A stretch of 64,000 nucleotides of DNA from Acanthornis magna (GCA_036785705.1 JAWUZG010000016.1:3038001-3102000), one strand, 5' to 3'. Numbered from the stretch's first letter, positions 1 to 14,187 are shown. A program made the numbers and translations. Notes: generated by a model from the sequence alone, not told the origin.

Positions 1-1137
1 GTGTCCCAAAACAGCTCGAGTTCAGCTGCTGAACCAGAACAGATTTTGGTGTTGTTCTTGAAGGAAACTTTAAAAAATTGTTTTCTGGCCATAAAGAAAA
101 CTCTTTGCAGAGTGTAGGTGAGTATATACACAGAGACTGTATGCAAAATACAGAATTGTGTTTAATTTTTTTACAGCAATAGTGAATACATTTTTTGCAG
201 CCTCTGACTAATGCCAAAAGAGCAACAAATTCTACTCCTCTGGCTCACAGCACTTGCTCTGGAGAAAACCTGTGTTAAAACTTCATTATTTTTAAGTTCA
301 GCAAAGTGGGGCAGATGGGGAGAAAACCCTTTGAATACTAGGAAAGCTTCTGGCACGTACAGGGTCTTGTTTACCTGGATCAAAACTTCATTTAGACACG
401 TCAGGCCATGATCCCACACATGACTGCACACACCTGTATGTCCTGCTGAGGCTCCTCAGGAGGAATTTTGTGTACGATGTGCAGCAGACTGAGTTATGTA
501 AAGCAGGGATGGTTTACCATTTCAGCCAAACCTGAGCTTGGCTGCAACTTTTGGACAATACTGTAATGTAGTGGTTAACCAGCTCACCTGTTTAGATATC
601 AGAGCAAAAAGAGTGGAAAAAAGTTTCTTCCTTATAAAGACTGTGTCACTGTTGTGTGTGTACTGTGGCCTAACAGGTTGGACCAGGCAGGACTGTCATT
701 TTAAAAAATTTCTTGAAATTTGTTTCTCTTTGGTAAGGGAAAAGCCCTCTCCTTGCCAATTTTTAAATGAAAACTTTTCTTACTTTCATTAACCCTGTCA
801 GTCCCACAAGTAAAATACAGGTGAAGTAGAAACATAGTCAGGATGCCCAACAACTGAGCAGCTTTTATTCCCTGGATGAAAAGAAGGGTGTCTTCTGCCT
901 CTTTCTTGGTCTCCCTCCTGCCCAGGTGAGTGTTTCAAGTCTTTTCAGCAGCAATGCTCATCGTGCATCCTTGGGGCTGATAGTCCTTGCAACAAAGGGT
1001 TACAAGAGCTAAAACCCTTCCCATTTGCTGGACTTGTAGAAAGCAGCTCTGTCACCTCCTTCATACAGTATTTTCCTTGAAAACAGACACGCTAAAAATG
1101 CTTACCCCAGTGAGAATGTGCCTGTGTGTTTACACAA

Positions 1138-1165
1138 GTATGTATGTATGTACGTATGTATATAC
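1138..1165. repeat. (GTAT)n microsatellite
   Basis: About six tetramer units, with one GTAC variant and a TATATAC end. Confidence 0.9.
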
Positions 1166-3161
1166 ATCTAGTTGGTTACCAGTAGTAAACGGGACAATTA
1201 ATCATGCTCTAGACTGATTGTTTTTAATACTGAAAGGCTATTAATCAGGAAAATGTTACCCTTTGAACAAGATGTTTATACAGTCAACACTATGGGTTGT
1301 TTTTTTTTCCCTGGTGCTAAGCTGCCTGCTAATGCAGAGCGGAAATCGGGTTTATAATCTCTTACTTTAGAACTTCATGCTCCAAGTTCGACAACAATTT
1401 TGGCTGGAATTTGGAAGGAATGTACATGAATTGATGCCTGGTTCTCTTAGGTATCAAGGGGACTTGGGTGTTCAAAATCCAAATCTCTGGAAGCATTAGC
1501 ATGCCTAAAAAACATAAACAGGCATAATGTTCAAATTTCAAAAGCACCTCCTTTTGCTGAAAAAAGACCCCAAGGGGCATCTAATTTCATTTTAATGTAA
1601 CTAAAAGACTTTTAAAATCTGTCCCTAAGTCTCTTGCAGGCCCTTGGAAATTCGTCCTTGGAGCCTTTCAGCCTAAAAGTTGCTTTTAGAGAGGGAATAA
1701 TATAGCAAATTTTAATCCAAACTTTTATTTCCCACTGGAGAGAATGGCTCATATCCTGTAGTGAGCGGGAGGCCAGCGGAAAAAATCGGGGGGGACTGTG
1801 GTGGGAGTGAGAGGGTGCCGAGCTGGGGCTGGATCAGCAGTGGAAGACAGGAAAAGGGCTGCTGGCAGCTGCAGGGGGAGCAAGGCAGGACCAGGGGAGC
1901 CACAGCAGCTGAGGAAACACTGTCTTGGCCTGGAGCAGGGCTCCAGGCTGACCCAGAGGGGAGGCAGTAAGCGATGGCCCTGGGAGGAAGGAGAGGATGA
2001 GACTGAAATCCTGCACAGGTAGAGGCTGGAGATGCCAGGGAGAGCAGTGGGACGAGCACACAACAATCTTGGTGTGGGCAGAGTTGCAGAGAACGCCCTG
2101 TCTGTCCCCAGCAAAGTGTGGGCACAGCCCCCAGTGGGTTTGTTTCAGCATCCGTGCTAGGAGCTATTTCACAGCTTGTGAAGCTGATGGGAGCAGGAGT
2201 CACCCACCTCTACATGCCACTCTGACCATCCCCTTAGCAGAGTTTTAGCTCCTGGGGCATACAGCTTTTCCTGCCACCCTAATTTTTGTATCACAGGACT
2301 CCACTTCCTCCCTTTCCTCCTGGGAGCTCCTCTCAGCTAATTAACTTGAGGCTGCTGAGGAGCCCTGTTCCCCCTCAGCTCCCCCGCCTGCCCAGCCAGC
2401 AGGGCTCCAGAGTGGGGCACCCTTGGGAGGCAGCACCCAGAGCAGGCAGCCCCTGCCCGGCCCCCGTCCTGCACCCCTGGTCAGCCCTGGAGAAGAGCTC
2501 AGGAGGAGAAAGTGGGAAAGGACAGCACTGAGAGGAGGTGAGACAGGCTCTGGGGGTATTAACCCCTTATAGCTGCTTCCTTCTCCCGAAAACAAACCTT
2601 GAGTGAGGTGGGACAGGCATCTTGCCCTGCCTGAGGATGAAGAAGAGGCACACAGCAAAATCAGAGTAGACAGCCTCAGATTGTGATGGGTTTGTTTCAC
2701 TCAGTTCTGTATTTAAGTTAATCTCCATATCTGACGAGAAACCCACCGTGTAAAGAGATTCATCACTCCTTTAAAAAACATATGGGGAAAAAATATTTCC
2801 TTTTAGAGAGCCACTTAATCGTAGGGATGATTGCAGTTAGCACAGCACTTAACCTGGGAATATACCACTCTCTTTTTATAAACTTCCATTTCACTAGTCT
2901 CTGGGCCAGCCAGTGAGCAGTGCTAGTCTGTGAAGGGAGATGGAATTGCAGGGGACAGCTGCCATCATTTTTAGGGTATCTGGGAGTCAAATAACATAAT
3001 TCTTCTCACAGGAGATTTTGAACAAGAAATGCACACAATCCCTTCAGAGAGCTCTTTGTCACAAGACCGAGTGGGACACGGATTGAGGTTTAACAGTAGA
3101 TATTCGTTGTAAGAGCTTTGCGAGGAATACAATCCCTTGCATTTCAGTGTTTAAATCAACC

Positions 3162-3182
3162 TTTTTTTTTTTTTTTTTTTTT
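3162..3182. repeat. T21 homopolymer
   Basis: Twenty-one consecutive T, followed by AGGTTG. It could be the tail of an old minus-strand retroposed sequence, but no source was recognised. Confidence 0.9.
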
Positions 3183-6100
3183 AGGTTGAGGGAAGAAGTT
3201 TTCCCCAGGAGCTCGTGCAGTCCTGTGGCATTACCTTTGAAGGACACTGCTATGTCAAGGATAACCAACTACAAGAAACACTGCCCTGATCCAGCAGGAA
3301 AATTCCTCCATGGTGGCAGCTTTGCAGTGGCCCATGTCACTGCAGTCCACGGTGGGAGCAGAAAAGGCTGCCCAGAGAGAGGTGTCCCACCTTTGCAAAG
3401 TGTCGGGCAGCCCCTCCCTGCACCCTCCCACGGAGACACGCTGGTGCCTGGGGCTCTGACCGCAGCAAAGTCCCTCAGCCAGGTGCTCTCCTGCCTCCCT
3501 GGGAGTCCTCCATGTGTCCTGCTGCTGTCCTGGTAATCCCAGCAATGGGAAAGTGAAGCCCAGCTGAGAGGCAGCTGCTTGCTCCTGAAATCCTACCAAA
3601 AAATCCCACGTTGACTTTCTGCCAACACAGCCCCCTTTACTCCACCACTCAGGCCAATCTCTTCCCATGAGATAGGGAATCCTGGGGAAATGGAGCCAGG
3701 GCTATCCTACAGGGCCTCTGAGCACTGGCATTCCCACGGGAAAGGGAACTATTAATCTGAAACTCCCTTCAAAACTCATAATCATAGGTCCAAGCAAACT
3801 GTTGTAACAGTAAAAATGTACAGGTTGGTATGTCCGTACATGAATGTGAGAGTAGAGAAAATCACCTTATTCACATCCTTCTGCGGTACGTGGGGATCAC
3901 TCTGCTGAAATCCCTGGAAATTCCCTTTGTTGTAAAACCAGTAAAAGCTCAGGCCCAGTTTCTGTGAACACACCCCTAAGGCAGCACAGCTCATCAGGAC
4001 TCTAGTGGCAGCCTTTGATTGTACACTTTCTCTTCATTCAGCCCAAATATAATCTGGAAATCTCAAATGCTAGTGATCTTAGAGGGAGGAGAAATTCAGG
4101 TTAGTTCCTTACCGGTATTTTCTAAAGAAAGCCTGCAACACATGAAAACCCAGAAAACAAATTCTAAAAAAATCAATGAAACCTCTATATGGTGCCTCTA
4201 AATGAGGCAGTAATCATGAACCAAAAGAAACAACTTTTTTAAAAAGCCATGACCTAGTACCTCTTAAAATCACAATTTAAAAAAGAAAAAAAAGCTACAT
4301 TCCTATCTGCCCAAAGCTTTCTCCTTATTAAACATGGAACACACCAAATACAGATTCATCTCCCCTGCCGAGCAGCACTAAGCACAGGAGATGGATGGTC
4401 TTTCATTGGTACCCTCTCACAGCCACTGCCCCTCTGGGATTCCCCTGGTGACACCAGAAACCTTGCACCAAACTCGGATATCAGACCGAATCTTTATTCT
4501 GTGGTCTTCCTCTTCTCAGTTACATCGGTGTAAATCAAGGGTTTAAACTGATCCCAGCCTGCTCAGTGGCACTGGAAGGCTCTGGATTAATATCAAGCAC
4601 AGGCATCTGCCTCCTGCTGTTTCTGTGCCTGTGGTATCAATAGTGATTTTGAAAATTATTATTTCCATACAGTCTATAATGACTTAGAAGGAATGGTTAC
4701 AGCCTGTTGTGCAAATGTGAACAATACCTGCTTTTTTAAAATGTGGATTTTTCATACGACAGAAACTAATGGCCCTTTCAGAGCAGTTATAGTCTATCTT
4801 GTCAATTTGGTTTCTATTCATGCATGCTAAGTGAATTTTTATAGCCAAACTAGGAGTCCTTAAAAATGGGCCTTATACTGGAAATGCAGACGTGACTTAC
4901 TGTGAGTTGTGCTAGGAGAGCATCCCTGCCCCTGGGGAGCCAGAGACGGTAATCAGAATTCCCTTTTCCCGTGCACATAACGTGACTTGCAGGCACTCTT
5001 TCATCCACACTGAGAGGCAGGAAGGAGAGGCAGAATTAGCCCCTCATTACAATAATGTTTCTCACACTTTCCCCAGCTACTCTCTGCAGGCATTAGTAAA
5101 GGGGGCCTGGCTGCCAGAAATGCTAAAAACCTACATCTCCAGTTAAAAGAAATCAGAGAGCAGGGTGTTCGGTGGCTCTGAAAAATCAGAGCTACAGAGC
5201 TTTAAACAAATGCTTTTATGCTCTTAAAAACGTAATATACAGACTCACCTTAACTTTACTCTCTACTGTGAGTGTTTTGTTGAAAGGAAATTGTGTATTT
5301 TCCAGACTATCTGATTTCTCTTACTGCTTCACTATAAACTGTACTGCATACATACATCAATATATTTACCTGCCTGCTTCACAGCTGGAAAGAAAATGAA
5401 GCCATCTCAATCACCTTCACACTCAGCAACAGAAAAAACTGATTTTTTTCCTCACTCAATGCCAATTAAAATGCAAAATGTGGATAATCTGATCTCCAGT
5501 AAATATTCCAACCCCCTCCATAGAACACAGCAGATACACCTCCATTCTCAGTGGCAACCTGAATCTTCTCTAAGACTGGAAAAAGCAAAAGAATAGAGCC
5601 TGTACAATCTTATTATTTATTTATTTAAAAAGCTGTAGCTGTGCCTCCCTTCATCTCTTGGCTCCTTACCCAAAACCTGTGTAATGAGCAACATCACAGG
5701 ACCTGACTACCAGCAGACACGACACCTCCACTAAAATGAATGCATTTATACTGATTTATGGCAGCCAAGGAGCTGCCACAGCACATCCAGGGAATAGCTA
5801 TCTCTCCAGAAAAAAGGTACACCTCTGACAATGTCTTCCCAAGGTATTTCTCACAGATCCCATGCTTTAGTGGAGTAGGAGCCATCCCCACCCCAGCTTC
5901 TAATCCTCTCTCCGTTGCTGCACCGAGTCCCTGACCACCATGTCCTCATCATAGAGGCTCTCCCCTGGAAAGGCACGGAGCCAAACCTGGTATGAACCGA
6001 TCAGAAATGTACAAAGGGAAATCTTGACAGCATCTGTGAACAGAGTTTAAGAGAAAGGAACAAAATAATACCACATATGTTAACAGATTGAAATGGTAGC

Positions 6101-8429
6101 TATGGTGACCACGGACAGACAAAGAACAAACCATTTTGACTGAATTCAGCCAATTCTTTCTGACAACAAACTGCAAGTATAAAGCAAACTTTTAAAAATC
6201 CCTAATGAAATCATTATAACAAATCCTTTCAGCTCTGTTTGGCTTGTTTGCTTTCTAAATTTCTATTGCAGCTATTACATTAAACCTAGTAAACATTGAC
6301 GTAGTCAAATAATTTCCACTAACTAAAAATGGGGATTTTCTCACTGTAAAGGAAAAAAAAAAGTTACAAATTATTTGATTGCATTTTTAAGGAAAAAAAT
6401 TAAAATCAAGGAATAATTATTGTAAAATGGCAGACATTCATAATTCAGCGCATTTTCTTGTGCATGAGGGAGTGTCTGGGTTTTGTAGAATTAAGGCTTG
6501 TTTATAAAAGTTGGATTACTTTCCCTATGCTGATATGCATCGTAGCTATGAAAAATGACTGTCCTGTTTATTGTGTATCACAGTGCTGAACACCTCAGCG
6601 TCTCTTTCCTCCCGTGTGCCACAGAGCTGTGTCTCGGTGCTCTCCCACCGAGGCTGGCCTGTTGTGCCTAAGGGAATTGAGCTGAGGACAACGTGGGAGA
6701 GCACAGAGCTGAGCTCTCGAGGAGCAGAAAAGCTGCCTACTAAGAGCCAGCGCTGCAAATAGGCAGGCAGGAGATGGGGAGGATTACTCCAGTGCCAGCA
6801 CAGCATAAGGCTGCTCAAAGTGCTGTGCAGCTGCTGGCAACTCCCACCCCAGGAGGCTTGCAGGGACCAGAGGAGCCCCCACAGTGAATGTCACGATGGA
6901 GACTGCAGCACATGGCCTGCTGTGGAGCATCCCAGGCACGCCTGGATGGAGACCCCACTGCCTGCTCCGTTTCAGTCTGGAGACTGTGTCAGTACACCCG
7001 AAACAGGCCATGCTGCCCCTCCACCCTGTCCCTGCACCCAGCTGCACTCACTGGGTATCGTTTCAGAGCAGAACACAAAATCTTACTTCTAGCCTGTGGA
7101 AAAGCTGCTGTCATTTCCCTGGCTGAGGGCTTAATATTTAACTTGGTGTGCTTGGTCCCTTTGCAGACTGTACAGTTCCTAACAATGTGGATTTGCATTG
7201 TAGCCATGCTTTTGATGCTCCAGGAGCAGTAACTTCAGATTTCTGCAGTGCACAGACACTCTCAACTCTACTCTCTCATTTCCATCTGCACGAGTTCATC
7301 GTTCTTTAAAGAACAAAACAAACCTAAAAAGCAAACTAGCAAGAAGTGCCCCCCATTCTAAACGCCACTCTATCCGTGTGCTGACGGAGGCTCTGGCTCA
7401 GCCTTCTGTCAATTAAATTAAGCTCCCAGCTATGCCATCGCTGCCTGCGTGACGAAGGGCACTTTCCCCGGCTGGCTCTGCCTTCAGCTCCCCGCACACC
7501 ACAACGGGACCAAGTTTAAGGCCTTTCATTTCTGCCTAGCATGGCCCTTCCCTGTATTCTCCACCCACACACTTTGCTTTCGCTCTTGCCGGCGCGGAGG
7601 GCAGGTCCTTCGGGACTGTGCTGAGTCCGCGTGGGTCCCCCGAGAGCAGAGCTGAGCGAGGGTGAGCACATGTGCTCCCTGTCCTTTGTACAGCCATGGC
7701 CGAAGGAATGAGCGTTCAGTCCTGCACAGCCTCACCTGCTCAGACGTTTACTGTAGCTGCACCTTAAGTGTGGCAGGAAAACACGGGGAGGGGAAGAGAG
7801 GGGGGAAAAATTAGCACTTTTTATTTCGGTATTGCCTGGAAACAGTAAAGAAACAGATACTTTAATTTTATGTGCAGTAAACCCTCACTAGATGGCTCCT
7901 TACGGCAAGTAAATATATTCCCCACAGAAAGAACACTGATGTGGCATAATCTGTGTGAGAGCAGAGGCAGCGTGTTGCTAACTGGGCTGTATGGCTGGCT
8001 GAGTGCTTTGCATGGAAAAGCAGGATATAACACGGGTGTGTGTGGGTGAGCGAGTGAGCGCTTACACGAATTACGAATGACACCGCTCTGCGAGTCGTGA
8101 ACCGTGAGTCACATGGGCACCGGTGTCTCAGGCACATCAAAAATGCAACTTGCCCTTTTCTGGAGGTTTTTATGTTAATTCGTTTCACATTCAACTTTCT
8201 AATTCAGAATGCAGAACTGGGCTGTGGTCAAGGGTACCAGCAGTGGAGATCCTGCAGTGGAAACAGCTGATCCCAGCAGCCGAGGTAACAGATGGTATTA
8301 AAGCTGAACCCCCAAATGTCACGTAATCACTCCTAAAAAAGATAAGCAATGCTCGCTTCTGAAATGCCCCCCCATTACCATCACAAGAACATGTTATTTA
8401 TAATGTGTGTATTGGCAGGATGTTCTGGG

Positions 8430-8600
8430 CAGAAGAGCAAAAAGAAATGAGCTGTCATCTGCAGTTAACCTCTCATTCATACATCACTGTGTGCATTCAG
8501 TGGTTCAAGGTTATGCAAGTTGATTGTGCCCTCATTAACAAGCAGTGTTAATTGGTGTCTATCCTGCTTTGAGATAAACATGTATATTATGTGTTAAAAG
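8430..8600. promoter_or_regulatory. Candidate conserved non-coding element
   Basis: This is complex, non-repetitive sequence with ATTAAC, GTTAAT and a GATAA core (GAGATAAAC near 8571), between blocks of ordinary intergenic DNA. It is judged by texture only. Confidence 0.22.
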
Positions 8601-9289
8601 TACTGCAGGCTGTGAAGGAGCTGTATGGTATACAAATGTATAGGGGCCCTGCATAGGGAGCTACAGGGAGAGGTTGTGAAACGCTGGGCAGATTTAAATC
8701 CACCAGCGATTCCAGTCTGCGCATCCCACGTCCCTGCAAGGCAGCCTGGCGCTGGCTCGAGGGCCGAGGGACTTCTGCTGGCAGAGCTCTGCCCCTGAGT
8801 GTGCCCCCAGCTCCCCACTCCTGCCCTTGCTGCACCCCTGAGCACTCTGCCTGCAGCCCACTTTTCAAGGTGAATTAGCAGTGATTTTAGCTTCCCTTAA
8901 GCCCCCAGGCTGTAACCTCTGGCCATCAGCAGCTTGCAGGTGCTTTAACCCCCAGTGCACTGGGGCAAACACACAGAGGAGCTATTGCCCATCTCCGTAT
9001 GAACTGCCCCTGCTCAGGAGTCTCTGGCAGGGGAGCCAGGTTGGCTCCTGGTCTGTGCCAGCAGCCCTTAAGGCTTTGTCCAGCCTCTTTTCTCTCACAT
9101 TTCCCTCTGCTCATGTGCTGGCATGGTGCTAACTCGAAATAAGCTCAGGTACACAGACCCACGAGTCTCACCTCTCCTGGTGAGGGACAGAAAACAAGCT
9201 TTGACATGGTGTCAAACTTGTACATCATTAAAAGACCTTTTATTTTTGCCCTGAGAGCTGCTGAAAATCAGCACGGATAAATACCCTGA

Positions 9290-9500
9290 ACCAGGTCACA
9301 ATCAACATACAACATTGATGCAAATATTACGTAAATTAGAGAATTATGGCAATTACATTAAATAATCTACTGGAAAATTATAAATGCTCAAAAGAATTGA
9401 GTTACAAGTTTCATAAGCAAGCACAAGCCATTCCAGGCTGATGCAAGAATTTACCAATAAAATAATATTTGATCAGCTAATTAATGGAGCTGTTATCTCC
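9290..9500. promoter_or_regulatory. Candidate conserved non-coding element, AT-rich
   Basis: The tract is AT-rich but not simple. It holds an exact POU octamer ATGCAAAT (9318-9325), several ATTA/TAAT homeodomain cores, and TAATTAAT at 9478-9485, with no repeat signature or coding frame. This texture is typical of vertebrate developmental enhancers. Conservation itself was not tested. Confidence 0.3.
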
Positions 9501-11170
9501 CCATAACAACACAGGGCTTAGAGCTTTTAGGCTGTTAAACACTTTGCCTCAATATTTAAAAGCAAGCACCCAACAGACCTTTCCTTTTCTCAGTAGCGTT
9601 CCCTTGAAATGTGGCTGTTTACTTCAGGCCTTGAAGGCCGGATTAAGAGCAGAGATTGTTTGCTTTAAATTATACACACAAATTTTATTGTCATTGCCTC
9701 TGCCACTAGCAAGCTATTTAATAAATGTCAAAGTGGCAGAGCGCACCGACTGCAAAAGTGAAAGGGTCAAATCCATGAATCCAGAAATAATACTGAGATT
9801 TTCCTCTCTTTTCATGAAATGTACTTGCAGCAGGCAGCATTGAAGTGCTTCCAACTTTCATAGCAACGAGGAGAAGCAGCTCATGAGTCAGCCCAAAGAG
9901 GAAATATGTCATTAGCCAGGGAGTTTTCAACACATGCAAAACCGTCGACGTGTCTATGGCATCCAGGGAGGAATTTTTATAATATTCCTTGTAGTCAGCA
10001 GTTTATTGCCAGAGCTGTGGGTGTGGGCAGGTCTCAGTGGCTGAGGCTGTGATTGCCCCCAACATCACTGTTTCACTCCATGGCTCTCATGCTGCTCCTT
10101 TTCAAGACAGGAAACAGACGAGACATATTTGTTTTTGATAACTGCTGGAGAGACCCAGCGAAATCCTCGTGGTTGTACCTTGAGTTCCTCCTCATCCTCC
10201 ATATCAAGCTCACCGCACCAAGGAAGGGGCAGGGCTCTTATCTCAGCTTTCTGCAGTTCCAGCCCTACTGTAACTGAATGAAAACAAACAGAAAGAAAAA
10301 AAAAAATAATCAGCTTCCTACATTTTCTTCCCTGTGTAAATTATGCATCACACTCATTATAGGAAAAAGGAAGACGCAGATTTGGAAATCAGTTGTGAGT
10401 TTCTCCATATTTCTTAAAATTATGCAAGTGTTACAGCTGCATACACAGGGGACTTTCTTTTTTCATGCAGCTTTACACCAAAATAAAGGCCTCAGTTGTT
10501 CTAGTTGGTGATTAGGCTCAATATTATGCCTCTGGGAATGGGAAGCACGGGGACTCAGAGGAACAGAAAACTTAATGAATTCTTTATTTGAAGAAGAAAA
10601 AAAATTCAAAATATTTTACACAGCTCACAGGAGAGATTCAGTGGCTCTTTCCTCTTCAAGAAGATGCAGCTCTTCCAGGTGAAAAAACTAACCCTCATCT
10701 GCCTCAGCTGCCCCTCACCAAAGGTTTCCTTGCCCTCAGAGCCCAAGCTGAGCTGCAGTGCACAAATTCTCCCACTGGCTAAAATGAAGTCAGCAACCCC
10801 TTTACTAGATGATTTTACTAATATGGCTCATAGTGGCATCTCCCTGCAGGACTTGGGACTCACAGCAGGATGACTCAGAAACCAATCTTTAGTTGCACAA
10901 CAAGCTCCAGAAAAACAAGGAATACAACCAGTGAATTTGCATGCACTCACTTTGGAAGGCAGCTTGCAGGTGGTCCATGAACCAGGCTTAGGAGGCCCCT
11001 AATTTGGACAGGCTCCTGCGTCCAGGTCTGACCCAGGAACATCAGACCTCAAAATGGAAAGCACTGCGCCACAGGCTGAAGGGACAGCAGCCCTGCCCAG
11101 CAGGAGCAAACAGGAATATCCTGCTCTGGAAATACCTTTGGGTATTGAAAGTTTTCATGGTGTTGTTGGA

Positions 11171-11186
11171 TTTTTTTTTTTTTTTT
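11171..11186. repeat. T16 homopolymer
   Basis: Sixteen consecutive T, followed by AT-rich sequence. Confidence 0.9.
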
Positions 11187-11395
11187 CAAATTTGAATATT
11201 TTATGTAATGGAATAAATAAAAATAAAACCCAATCTCAGGATTTCTTGCAGAGCAGCTGTGCAGCCAGCAGAGCATCAGTGAAGCTGGGCAGCAAATCCC
11301 TGCTGTCACCCTGAGGCAGAGCCTCCTGGAGCTGCTGGGGCTGTGACACCTGCCTGGGGACAACACCACAGAGGCCACAAACCATGATGCCAGCT

Positions 11396-11457
11396 GGGCC
11401 ACCACTGGAGCCATGGGCCACCACTGGAGCCATGGGCCACCGCTGGAGCTGTGGGCC
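11396..11457. repeat. 19 bp tandem repeat, 3 copies
   Basis: GGGCC occurs at 11396, 11415, 11434 and 11453, separated by two identical and one diverged copy of a 14 bp ACCACTGGAGCCAT-type block. Confidence 0.9.
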
Positions 11458-13011
11458 AGCCTCAGCTCCCAGCAGTCCAACTAACAGCATGCCCTGCATC
11501 CTAAAACTCTGTCACCGCTGCTGCTGGACACAGGGCCACCCATGGGCACCTGCTGAAGGCGACCCTACTGCCAGCCCTGTCTACACCGGGAGGTAAAGAC
11601 ACAGTGGTAAAAGCTACCCACTGTCTTATTTTGTCCCAGTTCAGATGTCCCTAAATCAGTGAGCTGTGCCTGGTGCTTCCGAGTGCACTCAAGCCTGCAC
11701 ATAAAAGAGGAGAGGCAAAATAATCATGTTGGAAAATGCTGAGAATAGTAGAAGTGGTCACCCAGTGTATCCAGGCTACTAAGAAAGCTCTTATGATTAA
11801 ATCAAGCACCGAGCACAAGAGAAATGCTCACATCATACATGATAGTGTCTCCTGGGCTGCCTTATACCAAGACGAAAAAGAAAAAATTACCCATGCAAAG
11901 CCCACATCATCTGTAATCTGCAATGCATTTGGACAGAGGGAGGCCAGCCTTAACTCAAACCATGTGTGTTTGTCTTTAAAACCAGCATCAGCAGGACCGA
12001 GCCAGCCTGTGTGCCATCCTGCCTGCCCTGGATTCCGCGCTTCTCTCCCGTGTTCAGCATTTCTCTCCGTGTTCACAGCTGAATCACTCTTGCATCAGCA
12101 GCATCACCATGGGCAGTGTTCCTTCTCCAGGGCGGGCAAGTGGCAAGACCCCCAGTCCAGCTCTGCTCCTGCCCACAGCAGCACAGGATCTCTTCTAGGA
12201 TACTGTGTCAGACTCCTGCAGGGCCCTGTGCAACTTTCTTTCTTTTTTTTTTAATCCCAAATTAAAATTTAAGCTTCAAAGGCATAGATTTAGGGGGGTC
12301 TCTTCATGAAGACACTGTATTTCCTGGAACAGATCCTTTAATTTTGTGGTGAGCCGGAGTTGAAGACATTTGTATTCAAATCCTTATTTAGGCTCTAATG
12401 CTCTTTAGTATTGGATATAGGGATTTTAGACTGGAAATGGCACTTTTGACTTTACTATCACCCCAAACAGACAATCAAATTTTAAGCTGCTATTTCTTTT
12501 CCAGCCTTCTTATACTATTCCCCACACTCTCCCAGAAACTAATTATTCTGCCACATCTACTCTACTAATAAAATTTATTCTCTTCTGTGTTCTCCCCCCC
12601 ATTTTCTTCTCAAGTCTTACACCATCAAATAAAATCAAGGTTTTCATTTGTAAAGTGGTTATCAGCAGCTCAGCTTTTACTTACAGTTCTTTGAACAGGC
12701 TAGAGGGATGGCAGATGGGTAGAAATGTAATATAATAGCATATACTGTGGTGTAACCTCCACACATCATTTCGCATGGGATGTCCCACAGCACCTTCTCC
12801 TTTTGGGGGGTTTAGCCCTGCAGAGGATAACAGTACTAGTTCTAATAATTTTGCTGGGTGTTAAAAATGCACATGATCTAGTTGATGTTCATGTCACTCA
12901 TATCAGCTCACCTCAGTGTTTGCAATCCTGCCTGAACAAACAGGATTTGTAATCTCCATGGGTCCTGGCAGAACAGCCCTCACTTAGGGATCTCTCAGGG
13001 CCTCGCAAGCC

Positions 13012-13063
13012 CTGTTGTATCCTGGCTAAAAATCATCCTGTGCTGTTGTATCCTGGCTAAAAA
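13012..13063. repeat. 21 bp direct repeat with 31 bp period
   Basis: CTGTTGTATCCTGGCTAAAA followed by one more A occurs at 13012 and again at 13043, with a 10 bp spacer. It is a recent local duplication. Confidence 0.85.
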
Positions 13064-13547
13064 ACACAGGGATGGACATCACTACTGAGGCAGGGGCAGG
13101 CAGGACCTGCAGGTTCCAGTCCAGGCATGAGAGACCACATCCCTCCAAAAACACAGTGACTGAAACTCCCTCTGAAGGACTGAATGCATTTTAAATCTCA
13201 GCTACACACCAAAAAATACATTGAATATGCACAAAAGATTTGTATGAGCCTCAGCTCATTCCCAGATTTACTCATCGTTCTTGTGCTGGTGGCTTCAGGA
13301 GCAGCAGCCTTTGTAGCTGTCCAGCAAAGGACTCATTCTCAAGTGTCCCTTGTGTGCAGCTGTGCCTGTGGTGTCCTTAGGGTGCCATGCACCTCCTCCA
13401 CGCTCAAGTGTGCAGGTTTTTTCCTCAAATGTTCAAACCTAAGCTGGAATGCACACAGGCAGAGCCTCCCACTCCCAAATACTTAATTCCCAGGCCTGGG
13501 ACCCGGGAGGGTTTTGTTTTATAGGCTGGTATTGCTCTTGCTCTTCC

Positions 13548-13564
13548 AAAAAAAAAAAAAAAAA
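13548..13564. repeat. A17 homopolymer
   Basis: Seventeen consecutive A. No retrogene or SINE body was recognised to its left. Confidence 0.9.
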
Positions 13565-14153
13565 TAATCCCACATTAAGGATGAGCTTGAAATTTGCTGT
13601 ACGTTCCCTCTGCAGAAAACAGAGACTCCAAAAAACTGGGGAGGGGGGTGGAAATCAAATGCCATTCCCAAAAGGCAACAAGACAACATCCATTTATACA
13701 GTCTTACATTCCCTCATCTAAAATCAATAACACCCCCAAATAAATAAAAGAGGCATTCCCATTCAGTGATTGTAGATCTGGGAAATACTGCAAAAAAGTA
13801 GTTATGAATATTATTTCATAACCTCAGCATATGGATGCACATTGCTCTGGGAGCAGCTTTCCTTGAGCACTCCAGCTAACAAGCTTGCTGCAGAGCAATC
13901 TTTGAGCAGCAAATTTTAAAAGAAGCCCCAGAAAATATTCCCCAGAAGGCAACTTGGAATAACTAATCATAAAAAACTTCACACTGGACAGCTAATTTAG
14001 GAGCTCTGATCATCCTTTCAGTAGCTGGAAATATAATACTTGATGTGCTTGTCCAGTCAGAGCAGATGTGTGTGACTCAGAGCTCGGGAAGTTATCGCTC
14101 ACTCTGCACTCAAAGTCAGATCTGGCTCCCAGAAAAGTCATAAGAGAGAATGA

Positions 14154-14187
14154 GTGTGTGTGTGTGTGTGTATGTGTGTGTTTGTGT
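14154..14187. repeat. (TG)n microsatellite, interrupted
   Basis: A TG run broken by single TA and TT steps (GTATGTG and GTTTGTG). Confidence 0.92.

Noticed and set aside
8495..8515. GGTTCAAGG-type B-box-like string as a tRNA candidate
   Set aside because: No A-box, acceptor stem or cloverleaf can be drawn around it.
11736..12254. 172-codon open frame ending in a phenylalanine run
   Set aside because: No recognisable domain. The end is encoded by a T-rich run and there is no supporting gene structure.
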